From Rhizobium sp. L51/94 (GTDB lineage: Bacteria > Pseudomonadota > Alphaproteobacteria > Rhizobiales > Rhizobiaceae), in the NCBI RefSeq assembly GCF_019355555.1, contig NZ_CP072142.1, forward strand, positions 1,054,001 through 1,118,000: DNA of 64,000 bases. Reading direction: 5' to 3'. The notes beneath the pieces were generated by a model, which saw only the letters and a program-made list of their open reading frames with translations, searched no databases and had not been told where the DNA came from. The position numbers were made by a program, and so were the translations under genes. This document shows, piece after piece, positions 43,347 through 52,487 of the stretch. Position 1 is the stretch's first letter; the number at the start of each line of letters is the position of its first letter.

Positions 43347-43961
43347 TCACGGGTCGTAGCGACTGACTTCGAGGCCGCTGCCGACCGGCAGCATCACGCT
43401 ACTGATGCCCGGCATGGCACGGATGCGGGCTGCATATTCCTTCATATTGCCGTCGCCACCGCGCACCATATTGTCGGCGACAATGATCGCGCCGCGATTG
43501 AGCTTTGGATAGAACACTTCCAGGCAGGGCACATAAAGATCCTTCCAAAGATCCAGCAGTATGAAATCGATCCCGTCAGGCAGCTGCGAAATCATCTCGA
43601 TGGCATCGCCGACTTTGAAGTCGATGAAGCTATCAAGTCCTGCCCTTTCGGCCATCTTGCGCGCATAGTCGGTCTTGTATGCGTGCAGTTCCATGGTGAT
43701 AAGCCGGCCGCCGGAAGCCCTCGCTGCTTCTGCGAGCCAGATGCCGGAATAACCAAAGGACGTGCCGATTTCGAGAATGGTCGGTGCCTTGATGCTTTTC
43801 GCAAGGACGTTCAGCAGTTGACCGGTTGCAGGCCCGACAGCGCGCATGCGCTGGTCCAGCCCACCATCGCGCCCGCCCGGAGGCATTTCGCGCGGCTCGT
43901 TCTGCTGTTTGCGGATCACTTCGTGATAGTGGTCGAGGGCAGCCCGGACTTTATCATCCAT
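43347..43961 (-). CDS. Class I SAM-dependent O-methyltransferase
   Basis: A 204-residue methyltransferase of the catechol/caffeoyl-CoA O-methyltransferase family. The SAM-binding motif I is TILEIGTSFGYSGIWLA (about residues 54-70). Then come MELHAYKTDYARKMAERAGL, FILLDLWKDLYVPCLEVFYP and IIVADNMVRGG, which hold candidate metal ligands. GGAG lies 8 bases before ATG 43961. It is downstream of a truncated tetR gene that may once have controlled it. Substrate unknown. Confidence 0.92.
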   Translation of the reverse strand: MDDKVRAALDHYHEVIRKQQNEPREMPPGGRDGGLDQRMRAVGPATGQLLNVLAKSIKAPTILEIGTSFGYSGIWLAEAARASGGRLITMELHAYKTDYARKMAERAGLDSFIDFKVGDAIEMISQLPDGIDFILLDLWKDLYVPCLEVFYPKLNRGAIIVADNMVRGGDGNMKEYAARIRAMPGISSVMLPVGSGLEVSRYDP

Positions 43962-44018
43962 ATCTTTTTCTCCATAAATATCGGTACCACAAGCAGCGCC
44001 GCAGCACTTCGAACATCT

Positions 44019-44567
44019 TCATGCTCGCCTCACTCCATTCAGGAAAATTTCCAATCGCTTTTTGATATGCAGTTTTCGAAGCTCCCGGTCCGCCGCCGCT
44101 TTCAGGCGCCGGCGTGGCAACAATGCACCAAAAACGATGTCCATCAGCATTCCCGAACAGACTGCTGGATCCTCGATTGTCAAACGGCCGGCTTCGTTCT
44201 GGGACCTTAGCCACTCGATCAGATCCTCGCGGGCGCAGATGATGCCGTTGTCGTACAGGTAATCGCAAAACTCGGGGAATTGCAACGATTCACGCATGAT
44301 CAGGTGCAGCAGCGCCTCTCGACGAAGCTCTGCGGCTTCATCGATATCGAGCCGGAATAGTCGCATCAGGGTGTCGAGCAGGGGCAACTGCTCTCGGGAG
44401 GTTCTTGGCAGGTCAAGAAAGATCGCGCCCTCGTTCCGAATGACCTCCGCAAACATTGCCGTCTTGTCGGTGAAGACTTCATAGATCGATCGCTTCGAGA
44501 CCTTTGCTTTGGCCGCAATCACCTGTGTCGTCGTTCGGGCGAAGCCGAGTTCAACGAAAGCTTCCTG
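44019..44567 (-). pseudogene. TetR/AcrR family regulator, 5'-truncated
   Basis: The frame reads EAFVELGFARTTTQVIAAKA and KVSKRSIYEVFTDKTAMFAEV, the helix-turn-helix of a TetR protein, followed by a normal ligand domain to ..FLNGVRRA. An in-frame TGA lies a few codons upstream and no start precedes the helix-turn-helix. The first usable start is GTG 44522, inside the DNA-binding domain. Helix 1 is lost, so DNA binding is doubtful. The missing 5' end is replaced by a small DUF982-like ORF in another frame. Confidence 0.65.
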
Positions 44568-44668
44568 AGAACTTGAGCAGCATCACGTGCATCAAATATT
44601 ATGCGCTCTTTTGAGATTTGAGCACTGGGTAGGAGAACAACAGGCACGTTCCATTCGGAATTTTCCAT
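44519..44668 (-). CDS. Small DUF982-like ORF running into the tetR remnant
   Basis: A 49-codon ORF starting MENSEWNVPVVLLP and continuing IIFDARDAAQVLRKL. The pattern recalls the short DUF982 proteins frequent in rhizobia (PVxL.., then ..xDAAExLLxxWP, from memory). The last 15 codons overlap the tetR frame and look foreign, so it is probably a truncated remnant joined to the tetR fragment. It may not be expressed. Confidence 0.35.
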   Translation of the reverse strand: MENSEWNVPVVLLPSAQISKERIIFDARDAAQVLRKLSLNSASPERRHR

Positions 44669-45006
44669 GCCCATACAAATAATCCAAGCGAATATTGTTC
44701 CTTCGCCACCTAAAGAAGTGTTCGATACCAGTTATAAGGATCGGTTGGAATTCTAAGCTTTGGTGGTGATCTAGTTCGTAACCGCCGCTGCCGACTCTTT
44801 ACGAGATCGGGGTTGACGGTCCTGATCCATTCAAGGCGACCGACGGCAACGGTGATCAAGCTTAGATCATTGCCGCCCGCACAAGGTTCCGCAGTTCAAG
44901 TCTCATCAATAACATCTCTCAGCGTGCTTTTCGCCCACAATGCTAGACGACAGCGAGCTGTGAGCGCGCCTTAAACAGGGTGACGACGTTATCAAACATC
45001 TGAATC
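44669..45006. other. Intergenic stretch without recognisable gene
   Basis: About 340 bases between the tetR/DUF982-like junction and the end of the DUF917 operon. No open frame with a ribosome site or family resemblance was found, and no clear terminator. Confidence 0.45.
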
Positions 45007-46095
45007 TTACATTAAGGAAAACGTGTAAGGGGTATAGTCTGCGTTGTAGCCAAAATACCGCGGTCCAACGAGGGCAATACCCGCTGGCGTCTGCCACTGC
45101 GGATTGCACGGAAATGCCAGAGCCACCAGCCGCAGCCCGTATCGCAACGAATCGGCGGTGACAGGATTGCCGCTTTCGGCCTCCAGCAGCGTGATGAGGT
45201 CAGGCGTGGTGCAGATCATCGTGCCGTCCCGCTCGGCCATCAGGAACTCGTTCTGGAAATCCAGCTTGAAACTATGCCCCTTCCAGTCATCCAGTCCGTC
45301 GAACCGGGCGCTGCCTCGGGCAAATCCACCGACGGTCCGACGATCGATGTCCCTGACGCGACCGGTGAAGACGACGCTAGCGCCGAGCATCTTGGTGATG
45401 GCGCCCACGGGATCGCCATGGGCTGCCCGCGTTTCACGCAGCGTTCGCCCGAGATTGGCGCAGAGAGACAGCGTGCCGCGCACGACCGCCTTTTTCGCCA
45501 CGTCGCCGCTCATCGGATAGAAGGCAAGCAAGGCCGAGCCACCCATCTCCACGGTTGCAGCGCGTGCCAATCGCTCTGTCCAGCCGTTGCTCACCGTTTC
45601 GAGAACGAGCGAGTTGCCCTTGTCGTCGCAAAGCACCATCGGCGTTGCGGACACGCCGTGCAACGTGAACGTCACCATCTGCAGCTCCGGATAGGCGCGG
45701 CCCATGCCGTCTCCATCGACCAGTGGAAGACCGGTCGCTGCGGCAACGACGAAGGGCATCGTCGAATTCACCCCGCCTGCTTCGCCGCAAAGAACTGCGT
45801 CGATCTTGCGCCCGAGCAGCTTCTCCAGCTTTCGGAACGCCAAGACCAGTTCGTCACCCTGTGGCAACTTTTCCGTCATGACTGTCGGTGCGCCCATCAT
45901 GCAGACGGGAACGACGAGCGCATCGTCGGGCAGTTCCTCCACATCCACCAGCTTGACCGGCCCGTGCTTGCGGATCGCCTGTTGCGCCATCAGCTTGCCG
46001 ACATAGGGGTCGCCGCCGCCGCCGGTTCCGAGGATAGCGCCGCCGATCGCGATGTCTTCGAGATCTTCGGCGTGGATCGTTCTGAGGATCTTCAT
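45007..46095 (-). CDS. DUF917 family protein, copy 2 (S-methyl-thiohydantoin desulfurase-like)
   Basis: A protein of about 362 residues with the DUF917 landmarks LEDIAIGGAILGTGGGGDPYVG at the N-terminus, GEAGGVNSTMPFVVAA, LPLVDGDGMGRAYPELQM and GGFARGSARFDG. From memory, the family includes a desulfurase of S-methyl-thiohydantoins in ergothioneine breakdown. ATG 46095 has AAGG 8 bases upstream; ATG 46101 is an alternative. It is the last gene of the dpp-hyuA operon, 11 bases after its paralogue, and is the best guide to the operon's substrate. Confidence 0.9.
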   Translation of the reverse strand: MKILRTIHAEDLEDIAIGGAILGTGGGGDPYVGKLMAQQAIRKHGPVKLVDVEELPDDALVVPVCMMGAPTVMTEKLPQGDELVLAFRKLEKLLGRKIDAVLCGEAGGVNSTMPFVVAAATGLPLVDGDGMGRAYPELQMVTFTLHGVSATPMVLCDDKGNSLVLETVSNGWTERLARAATVEMGGSALLAFYPMSGDVAKKAVVRGTLSLCANLGRTLRETRAAHGDPVGAITKMLGASVVFTGRVRDIDRRTVGGFARGSARFDGLDDWKGHSFKLDFQNEFLMAERDGTMICTTPDLITLLEAESGNPVTADSLRYGLRLVALAFPCNPQWQTPAGIALVGPRYFGYNADYTPYTFSLM

Positions 46096-46106
46096 TGGCA
46101 TAGCCT

Positions 46107-47210
46107 TTATTCTGCAGCCTGATGCACGGTCAGCGGTTCGAAGGTCAATTCCGGAAAGCCAAACGCCTTCGGCCCGACGATCTCTAAGGCACGCGGCGTT
46201 TTCAGGAGGGCGTGGGCCGGAAGCCCGATCACCGCAACACGCTGGCCGTAGCGCAGCATTTCCGTGGTGATCGGCTCACCGGTGTCGATTTCGAGGTTCA
46301 TGATGAGATCCGGCACCATGACGACGGGCGTCTCGTCGATCCAGAGCACCAGGTTCTCGTTCTGGATCGCGATGCGGGCCTGCGCACCGGTCCAGTCTCC
46401 CGTGCCGGCGATGATGGCATGACCGCGCGCAAAACCGCCGGTCAGCTCACGCCTGATGTCGATGATCTTTCCGGTGAAGAACAGCCTGGCACCGGTGGCC
46501 TCGACAACGCGCTCCACGACGTTCTGCCGTTTCGCGCGGGCATCGAGCACGGTCCGGCCAATCTCGAGCGCCTGCGAGACGGTGCGCGGGACGGCTGTGC
46601 GCTTGACGAAATCGCCGCGCATCGGCGCCACCGCAAAGCCGGCGCCGGCACCCATCGCCACCGCCACATCGCGCGCGAAACGCTCCAGCCAGAACATGTC
46701 GACGATATCCTTGAAGACGACGACATTGCCTTTTTCATCGGCGATGGCGGCAGGCGATACATCGGCGCCATAGATCATGTAGGTCGTCATCTGCACTTCC
46801 GGGAAGGCGCGGCCCATACCATCGCCATCGACGACCGGCAGGCCTGCCATTGCGGCGGCAATGATCGGCTCGATGGAGTTCGCTCCGCCGATCTCGGCCG
46901 AGATGACGGCAGACACCCTAACGCCGGCCGTCTCTTCGACCGCACGCATGGCGCGGTAGCACTCTCCGCCTTCCTCGATCTTCTCGACGCCGACGACAGG
47001 CGCGCCTATGCCGCCGACCTCGGCAATCCAGGCGTCGTCTTCCAGCGCTTCAAGCGGAATGACGCGGACCTGAGCCCCTTTGCGGAACAGCTCCCTGGCG
47101 CGCAGCATGCCGACATAGGGATTGCCGCCGCCTCCGGTGCCGAGCAGTGCTGCGCCGATCGACAGGGGCAGGAGATCTTCTTCTTTCAGCAGGTAGCCTT
47201 CAGCGGGCAT
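46107..47210 (-). CDS. DUF917 family protein, copy 1 (S-methyl-thiohydantoin desulfurase-like)
   Basis: A 367-residue DUF917 protein. Its landmarks are LLPLSIGAALLGTGGGGNPYVG, EIGGANSIEPIIAAAMAGLP, VVDGDGMGRAFPEVQMTTYM and GGFARGHAIIAG. It begins at ATG 47210, inside the last codons of the hyuA-like gene (11-base overlap), so the two are translationally coupled. A longer frame runs to 47663 but has no merit. It is clearly paralogous to copy 2 with different details, so the two may form a heteromer or act on two substrates. Confidence 0.9.
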   Translation of the reverse strand: MPAEGYLLKEEDLLPLSIGAALLGTGGGGNPYVGMLRARELFRKGAQVRVIPLEALEDDAWIAEVGGIGAPVVGVEKIEEGGECYRAMRAVEETAGVRVSAVISAEIGGANSIEPIIAAAMAGLPVVDGDGMGRAFPEVQMTTYMIYGADVSPAAIADEKGNVVVFKDIVDMFWLERFARDVAVAMGAGAGFAVAPMRGDFVKRTAVPRTVSQALEIGRTVLDARAKRQNVVERVVEATGARLFFTGKIIDIRRELTGGFARGHAIIAGTGDWTGAQARIAIQNENLVLWIDETPVVMVPDLIMNLEIDTGEPITTEMLRYGQRVAVIGLPAHALLKTPRALEIVGPKAFGFPELTFEPLTVHQAAE

Positions 47211-48747
47211 TGAGCTCTCCCACGGCCTTGACGCGGATACGCGTGGCATTGCCGGGCAGATAGGCGAGCGGCACGTCCTCGACATCGACAATCTCGATCG
47301 ACTCGCGCGAGGCGCCGGCCGCGACAGCCGCATCGATGGCGCGGCTCTTGGCATCCTCGAGCGACTTCTCGCGTCCGAGCTCGGCCAGCGCATAGACCCG
47401 GTCGACTTCGCCCGACACCTGGGCAATCGCAGCGCCGACGGCGTTGGCCACGCCGAAATGAGACGGCTTGATGACTTCGAGCCCTGCAAGCGAGCGGGTG
47501 ACCAGGATGGAGCCGCCGCCGACGACGATGACGGGCAAGGGATCCGGCGACAGGCGCGACCGCTCGACGCAGTCCTCCAGCATCTCATGGATCTTCGCCT
47601 CGGCGCGCTCCAGCAGGTCCTTCGACAGGTGCGAGACCTTGGAGGCATCACCAAGGTCTGCATGACCGGCAGCGACCGAGATATCAGTCGTGGTCATTGT
47701 CCGGCCGCCGAAGACCAGAGCTTCCGTCTTGATGCGGTAGCCGACCGAAACCGGGCCGATCTTCAGCCCCTGATCCGTGTCTACCACATGCGAACCGCCG
47801 CCAAGTCCAATCGAGAACACGTCCGGCATACGGAAGTTGGTGCGCACACCGCCGACCTCGACTGCGACCGTCGCCTGGCGGGGAAAGCCCTTGTGCAACG
47901 AGCCGACATCGGAGGTCGTGCCGCCGATGTCGACCACGATCGCATCGCTCACACCGGACAGGAACGCGGCGCCCCGCATGGAATTGGTCGGGCCGGAGGC
48001 GAAGGTGAGGACCGGAAATTTCTCGGCAAAAGACGCATCCATCAGCGTTCCGTCATTCTGCGTCAGGAAGAATTTGCCCTTGATGCCGGTCTCGACGATC
48101 GCCTTGCGAAAGGCATCGATGACATGGGCGGACAGATCGCGCAGGCACGCGTTCATGATCGCCGCATTTTCGCGCTCGAGAAGTCCGATGCGGCCGATAT
48201 CGCTCGACATCGTGATATGAACACCGGGGATGGCCTTCTCGAACAGGGCCGCCGCACGCTTTTCGAAATCGGCACTGACCGGCGAGAAGACCGAGGTGAT
48301 GGCAATCGTGTTGATGCCCTTCGCCTTGATGTCCTCGGCAATCTTCAGAAGCTCGTCTTCATCGAGCGGCGAGATCACGCGGCCGTCGAACTCGTTGCCG
48401 CCATGGGCGAGATAGGCGTGATTGCCGATCGATTGCTTGAGATCTTCCGGCCAGTCTACCATCGGCGGCAGCGAGGCCGTCGCCGGCAGGCCGAGGCGAA
48501 CGGCAGCCGTCTGCGCCAGGTCACGACGCTGGACGACGGCGTTGGTGAAGTGCGTCGTGCCGATCATGACGAAATCGACGGCTGATGCTTCCATGTCGGA
48601 GGCGGCGAGAACATCGCGCAGCGCATTGACGACGCCGCTCATGACATCCGCCGTGGTTGCGGACTTCACGCCGGCAACGACCTCCGGCCCATTCATGATG
48701 ACGGCGTCCGTGTTGGTGCCCCCAACGTCAATACCAATTCTTATCAT
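47200..48747 (-). CDS. Hydantoinase/oxoprolinase family protein (short HyuA type, no HyuB)
   Basis: A 515-residue ASKHA-fold ring hydrolase subunit starting MIRIGIDVGGTNTDAV. Family segments are IGTTHFTNAVVQR, LLERENAAIMNACLRDL, FASGPTNSMRGAAFLSG, VVDIGGTTSDVGSLHKG and VVGGGSILV. It is shorter than the HyuA at 23599 and of the subtype that occurs with DUF917 proteins. No hyuB lies beside it. It overlaps the upstream ABC ATPase gene by 20 bases and the downstream DUF917 gene by 11. It probably opens a hydantoin-like ring. Confidence 0.93.
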   Translation of the reverse strand: MIRIGIDVGGTNTDAVIMNGPEVVAGVKSATTADVMSGVVNALRDVLAASDMEASAVDFVMIGTTHFTNAVVQRRDLAQTAAVRLGLPATASLPPMVDWPEDLKQSIGNHAYLAHGGNEFDGRVISPLDEDELLKIAEDIKAKGINTIAITSVFSPVSADFEKRAAALFEKAIPGVHITMSSDIGRIGLLERENAAIMNACLRDLSAHVIDAFRKAIVETGIKGKFFLTQNDGTLMDASFAEKFPVLTFASGPTNSMRGAAFLSGVSDAIVVDIGGTTSDVGSLHKGFPRQATVAVEVGGVRTNFRMPDVFSIGLGGGSHVVDTDQGLKIGPVSVGYRIKTEALVFGGRTMTTTDISVAAGHADLGDASKVSHLSKDLLERAEAKIHEMLEDCVERSRLSPDPLPVIVVGGGSILVTRSLAGLEVIKPSHFGVANAVGAAIAQVSGEVDRVYALAELGREKSLEDAKSRAIDAAVAAGASRESIEIVDVEDVPLAYLPGNATRIRVKAVGELNAR

Positions 48748-49636
48748 CAGTCCTAACCTCGTTCTTGACTTGCTGCTGACCGGCCTGCCGCAGCGCGAGC
48801 AGTTTCTCGGCTGTTGGAATTTCTCCGTCGATCAATGGAATTTTCGGACGCATCGCTTCTTCCTCCTTCGAGATGACGGGAACGGAGGCGAGAAGAAGCC
48901 GGGTGTAATCGTGGGTCGGATGCTCGAAAACGGCAGCAGCCGCTCCCGTTTCGACGATCTGGCCGCGATAGAGCACGCCGACGCTGCGGGCGAAGTTGCG
49001 CATCAGGCTGAGATCGTGGGAAATGAAGAGATAGGTGAGCTCCATTCGACGACCGAGATCGGCCAGCAGATCGATAACGCGGGCCTGGACCGAGACATCG
49101 AGCGCCGAGGTCGGCTCATCGAGAACCAGAAGCTTCGGCTCGACCGCCAAGGCCCGGGCGATCGCAACGCGCTGCTTCTGACCTCCGGAAACCTCATGCG
49201 GATAACGCTCGGCGAAATCCGCCTGCAACTGGACCATCTCCAGCAGGTCCGAAACGCGCTGGCGCCTGTTGCCGGCATATCCGTGCGCATCGAGCGGAAC
49301 GGCAATCGACTGGCCGACGGTACGGCGCGGATTGAGCGATGAACCCGGATTCTGGAAAACCATCTGAACATCCCTGACGTGACGACGCGACCGTTTCGTC
49401 AGGCTTTCGCCATCGATGAGAATCTCTCCGCCGTCGGGCGTTTCGAGGCCCATGATCATCCGGGCGATTGTCGATTTTCCGGATCCGCTCTCGCCGGCAA
49501 GGCCGTAGACTTGGCCCTTTTCGATCGCAAACGAGACACCGTCCACAGCCTTCATCTCTCCGGTCTTGCGGCCGAAAGCATTGCGGATGGGAAAGGATTT
49601 GCGAAGGTCGACGATTTCCAGCATCGGCGCACTCAT
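48728..49636 (-). CDS. Oligopeptide-type ABC transporter ATPase (DppF/OppF-like)
   Basis: A 302-residue ATPase with Walker A GESGSGKST near residues 45-53, the Q-loop region VFQNPGSSLNPRRTV, signature VSGGQKQRVAIARALA and Walker B LLVLDEPTSALDVSVQ. The C-terminal oligopeptide-type extension is present (YTRLLLASVP). It overlaps the other ATPase gene by 4 bases. It forms the ATPase heterodimer with the DppD-like protein. Confidence 0.95.
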   Translation of the reverse strand: MSAPMLEIVDLRKSFPIRNAFGRKTGEMKAVDGVSFAIEKGQVYGLAGESGSGKSTIARMIMGLETPDGGEILIDGESLTKRSRRHVRDVQMVFQNPGSSLNPRRTVGQSIAVPLDAHGYAGNRRQRVSDLLEMVQLQADFAERYPHEVSGGQKQRVAIARALAVEPKLLVLDEPTSALDVSVQARVIDLLADLGRRMELTYLFISHDLSLMRNFARSVGVLYRGQIVETGAAAAVFEHPTHDYTRLLLASVPVISKEEEAMRPKIPLIDGEIPTAEKLLALRQAGQQQVKNEVRTDDKNWY

Positions 49637-50475
49637 GGTGTTACCTCCCCGCCGAAGCGCATGCAGCCGGTCAGCCGCGGCACTGCTTCGATCAGGCTCT
49701 GCGTGTAGGGGTCGCGCGGCGCCTCGAAGAGGCCGGCGGTTTCGCCATGCTCGACGATGATGCCCTTGTTCATCACGTAGACATAGTTCGACGTCTCTCT
49801 CACTACCCCGAGATTGTGGGTGATCATGAGCAGTGCCAGTCCGCGCTCCTCGACAAGATCCTTCAGCAGCTTGAGGATCTGCGCCTGCGTTGTCACATCG
49901 AGCGCAGTCCCGGGCTCGTCGGCAATCAGCAGCTGTGGTTCGCTCAGGAGCGCCATGGCGATTAGCACACGCTGACGCATGCCGCCCGACAACATGATGG
50001 GATAGGCGCGCGAGATCCGCTCGGGATCGCGCATGCGGACCAGTTCGAGAACCTCGTGGACGCGCGCAGTGCGGTCCTTCCGCGACCGTGCGCGACCGAG
50101 GCGCTTGTCCGCATATTTCAGGATGGTACCCATCTGGTCGCCGATCGTGAATACCGGATTGAGCGAACTCATCGGGTCCTGGAACACCATCGACATGGCC
50201 GTGCCCCGCAGCCGCAGGCGCTCGCTGTCGGGCATGGTAAGCAGATCGGCCCCGTCATAGTAGATCGCGCCGCTGACGATACGGGCTGGCGGCTGACGCA
50301 GCAGCCCCATGATGGCCTTCATCGTCACGGTCTTGCCGGACCCACTCTCGCCGACAAGGGCGACCTGCGAGCGTGCCGGCACATCCAGGCTGACATTGTG
50401 CAGCACCTGGCTGGTGCGGCCGTAGGTCGAGAAAGACACCGAGAGATCCTTGACGCGGAGAAGGGGGAAGCTCAT
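49633..50475 (-). CDS. Oligopeptide-type ABC transporter ATPase (DppD/OppD-like)
   Basis: A 280-residue ATPase with Walker A GESGSGKTV near residue 40, MVFQDPMSSLNPVF, signature LSGGMRQRVLIAMALLS and Walker B LLIADEPGTALDVTTQ. The C-terminal region DPYTQSLIEAVPRL is typical, although the Cys-rich cluster is reduced. It overlaps the permease gene upstream by 4 bases and the second ATPase gene downstream by 4, showing tight coupling. Confidence 0.95.
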   Translation of the reverse strand: MSFPLLRVKDLSVSFSTYGRTSQVLHNVSLDVPARSQVALVGESGSGKTVTMKAIMGLLRQPPARIVSGAIYYDGADLLTMPDSERLRLRGTAMSMVFQDPMSSLNPVFTIGDQMGTILKYADKRLGRARSRKDRTARVHEVLELVRMRDPERISRAYPIMLSGGMRQRVLIAMALLSEPQLLIADEPGTALDVTTQAQILKLLKDLVEERGLALLMITHNLGVVRETSNYVYVMNKGIIVEHGETAGLFEAPRDPYTQSLIEAVPRLTGCMRFGGEVTP

Positions 50476-51362
50476 CGGACCTCCTGCACATCGAACAGAT
50501 CGCGCAGACCGTCACCGAGAAGGTTGAAGCCGAGGGCGACAAAGAGGATGGCGCTGCCGGGCAGAACCGACTCCCACCAATAATCGGGCAGGAAGGCGGC
50601 GCCTTGGGCGACCATGGTGCCGAGATCGGGCGTCGGCGGCTGGATACCGAGGCCGAGGAAAGAGAGCGACGCTCCGACCAGGATCACGAAGCCGCAATCG
50701 AGCGAGGTCTTGACCGCCATCGCGGAAACGCAGTTCGGCAGGATCTCGCGGAAGAGAATGTGGAACTTGCTCGCCCCAAGCGTCTCTGCAGCCTCGATGA
50801 ACTCCTGGCTGCGGATCTGCTTGGTGATCGAGTAGATCAGCCTGGTATGCCAGGTCCACCACAGGGCCGAGATCGCCAGCAGAGAATTGACCAGGCTCGG
50901 CGACAGCACCGCAGCGACGGCAAGCGCCATGACCAGCGGCGGAATGGCCAGCGCGATATCGGTCAGGCGCATGATGATCGCCTCCACCCAGCCACCGAAA
51001 TAACCGGCGAGCATGCCGAGCACGGTGCCGACGGGAACGGCGGTGCCGAGAACGACGAGCGCCAGCAGCAGCGAGATGCGCATGCCGAAGACGACGCGCG
51101 TGAAGATGTCGCGACCGACATTGTCCGTCCCAAACCAGTAATCGGTCGATGGCGGCAGGTGACGGGCTCGAAAGTTTACCGTTGCACCCACATGTTCGGG
51201 ATGCGGGGTGATCCAGGGTGCCAGTAGTGCCCCAAGCACGCAGACGATGACGATCACGGCGCCCATGACAGCTGTCGGGTTGCGAGAGAAACGATACCAA
51301 TTCTGGTAGGCGTTGGAGAGGCGCGCGGGCTGACCGCGCGTTTCTAGGGATGCATCGGACAT
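50472..51362 (-). CDS. Oligopeptide-type ABC transporter permease (DppC-like)
   Basis: A 296-residue permease with an N-terminal helix (AVMGAVIVIVCVLGALLAPWI), the family segment HLPPSTDYWFGTDNVGRDIF and an EAA loop EAAETLGASKFHILFREILPN near residue 190. It has six helices in total. It is coupled to the DppB-like gene (1-base overlap) and DppD-like gene (4-base overlap). With DppB it forms the membrane channel. Confidence 0.94.
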   Translation of the reverse strand: MSDASLETRGQPARLSNAYQNWYRFSRNPTAVMGAVIVIVCVLGALLAPWITPHPEHVGATVNFRARHLPPSTDYWFGTDNVGRDIFTRVVFGMRISLLLALVVLGTAVPVGTVLGMLAGYFGGWVEAIIMRLTDIALAIPPLVMALAVAAVLSPSLVNSLLAISALWWTWHTRLIYSITKQIRSQEFIEAAETLGASKFHILFREILPNCVSAMAVKTSLDCGFVILVGASLSFLGLGIQPPTPDLGTMVAQGAAFLPDYWWESVLPGSAILFVALGFNLLGDGLRDLFDVQEVR

Positions 51363-52366
51363 CAGCGTCTCCCCCTGATGCGGATGCGCGGGTCGACGAT
51401 GCCGACCAGGACATCGATGACGAGATTGACGACGACAAAGAAAACGCCGGAGACGATGACCACGCCCATGACGGCATTGAGGTCCTTTTGCATGATCGTG
51501 CGCACGCCATAGGCCGCCATCCCCGGCCAGGCGAACACCAGCTCGACGACGAAGGCATTGCCGATGAGGGATGCGAATTCGAGGCCGGAGATGGTCAGCG
51601 GCGGCACGAAGCTCGGGCGCAGCATGTATTTGAAGACGCGGACACGCTCAGGAATACCGAATGCGCGGCTCGCCTCGATATAGTCTTGGCTCGCGACATC
51701 GATCATCGAGGATCGCGTGATCCGGGCGATCTGACCCATGGTTGCCGCAGCGAGCGCAAGAGACGGCAGCAGGAGATAGCGGAATGCTTCTCCGAACACG
51801 TCTGGGCGACCGCGCAGCAGCGAGTCGATCGAAATGAGGCCCGTGATATCGGCCTTGAAAACAAGATCCGGCGGCAGCCGACCGGTCGTCGGTAGGATGT
51901 GCAGAATATAGCCGGCAAGGATCTGGAGAAGGATCGCAAGGAAGAAACTCGGCGTCACGGCCGCAAAGATGGCAATCAGGCGAACAAGGTTGTCCGGCCA
52001 GCGATCTTTCCATCGGGCAGCAGCAACGCCGAGCGGGACGCCGAGGGCAAAGGCGATGGTGATCGTCGTCAGGACGAGTTCGAAGGTCGCGGCAAACGTC
52101 TCGCTGATGTCCCTCGCAACGGGGCGCTTCGTCAGCAGCGAGAGACCGAGATCGCCCCGCGCCAATCCGAGGGCATAAATCCCGTACTGCTCGATCAACG
52201 GCTTGTTGAAACCCATGGTTTCCCGCAGCTGCTCGACCTGCTCCGTGCTGGCGCGGGGACCGAGCGCAAGGCGCACGGGATCGCCGGGCATGCCGCGGGC
52301 GATCGTGAAGATCACCACGGAGAGCCCAAACAGGACCAGCAGCGACCAAAGCACGCGCCTGATCAT
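51362..52366 (-). CDS. Oligopeptide-type ABC transporter permease (DppB-like)
   Basis: A permease of about 334 residues. The first helix is VLWSLLVLFGLSVVIFTIAR, followed by MPGDPVRLALGPRAS and, later, SQDYIEASRAFGIPERVRVF, the EAA-type loop. ATG 52366 gives the normal DppB start; the open frame reaches TTG 52384. It is separated from the binding-protein gene by a hairpin, so its expression may be lower than that of the binding protein. Confidence 0.93.
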   Translation of the reverse strand: MIRRVLWSLLVLFGLSVVIFTIARGMPGDPVRLALGPRASTEQVEQLRETMGFNKPLIEQYGIYALGLARGDLGLSLLTKRPVARDISETFAATFELVLTTITIAFALGVPLGVAAARWKDRWPDNLVRLIAIFAAVTPSFFLAILLQILAGYILHILPTTGRLPPDLVFKADITGLISIDSLLRGRPDVFGEAFRYLLLPSLALAAATMGQIARITRSSMIDVASQDYIEASRAFGIPERVRVFKYMLRPSFVPPLTISGLEFASLIGNAFVVELVFAWPGMAAYGVRTIMQKDLNAVMGVVIVSGVFFVVVNLVIDVLVGIVDPRIRIRGRR

Positions 52367-52418
52367 GAAGAGGAGGAATTCCAATGTTTCGGCCTTGTCT
52401 CACATGAGAGAAGAAGTA

Positions 52419-52440
52419 AGGGCGGCCCGAAGGCCGTCCT
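52419..52440 (-). terminator. Intercistronic UUCG hairpin between binding-protein and permease genes
   Basis: On the minus strand, AGGACGGCC and GGCCGCCCT form a 9-bp stem (one mismatch) closed by a TTCG tetraloop at 52419-52440, about 48 bases after the binding-protein stop. No T-run follows. It probably stabilises the upstream mRNA or limits read-through. Confidence 0.6.
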
Positions 52441-52487
52441 GTTTCAAGCGGTCCAGAGGGGCAACTGCTCGAAAGACACGCCCACTG

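Noticed and set aside
46107..47663. Extension of DUF917 copy 1 upstream to 47663 (518 codons)
   Set aside because: The first 151 codons lie inside the HyuA-like gene in another frame and are low complexity; the normal family start is at 47210.
46212..48585. Long plus-strand ORFs opposite the DUF917 and HyuA-like genes
   Set aside because: Mirror of well-supported minus-strand genes; no start signals.
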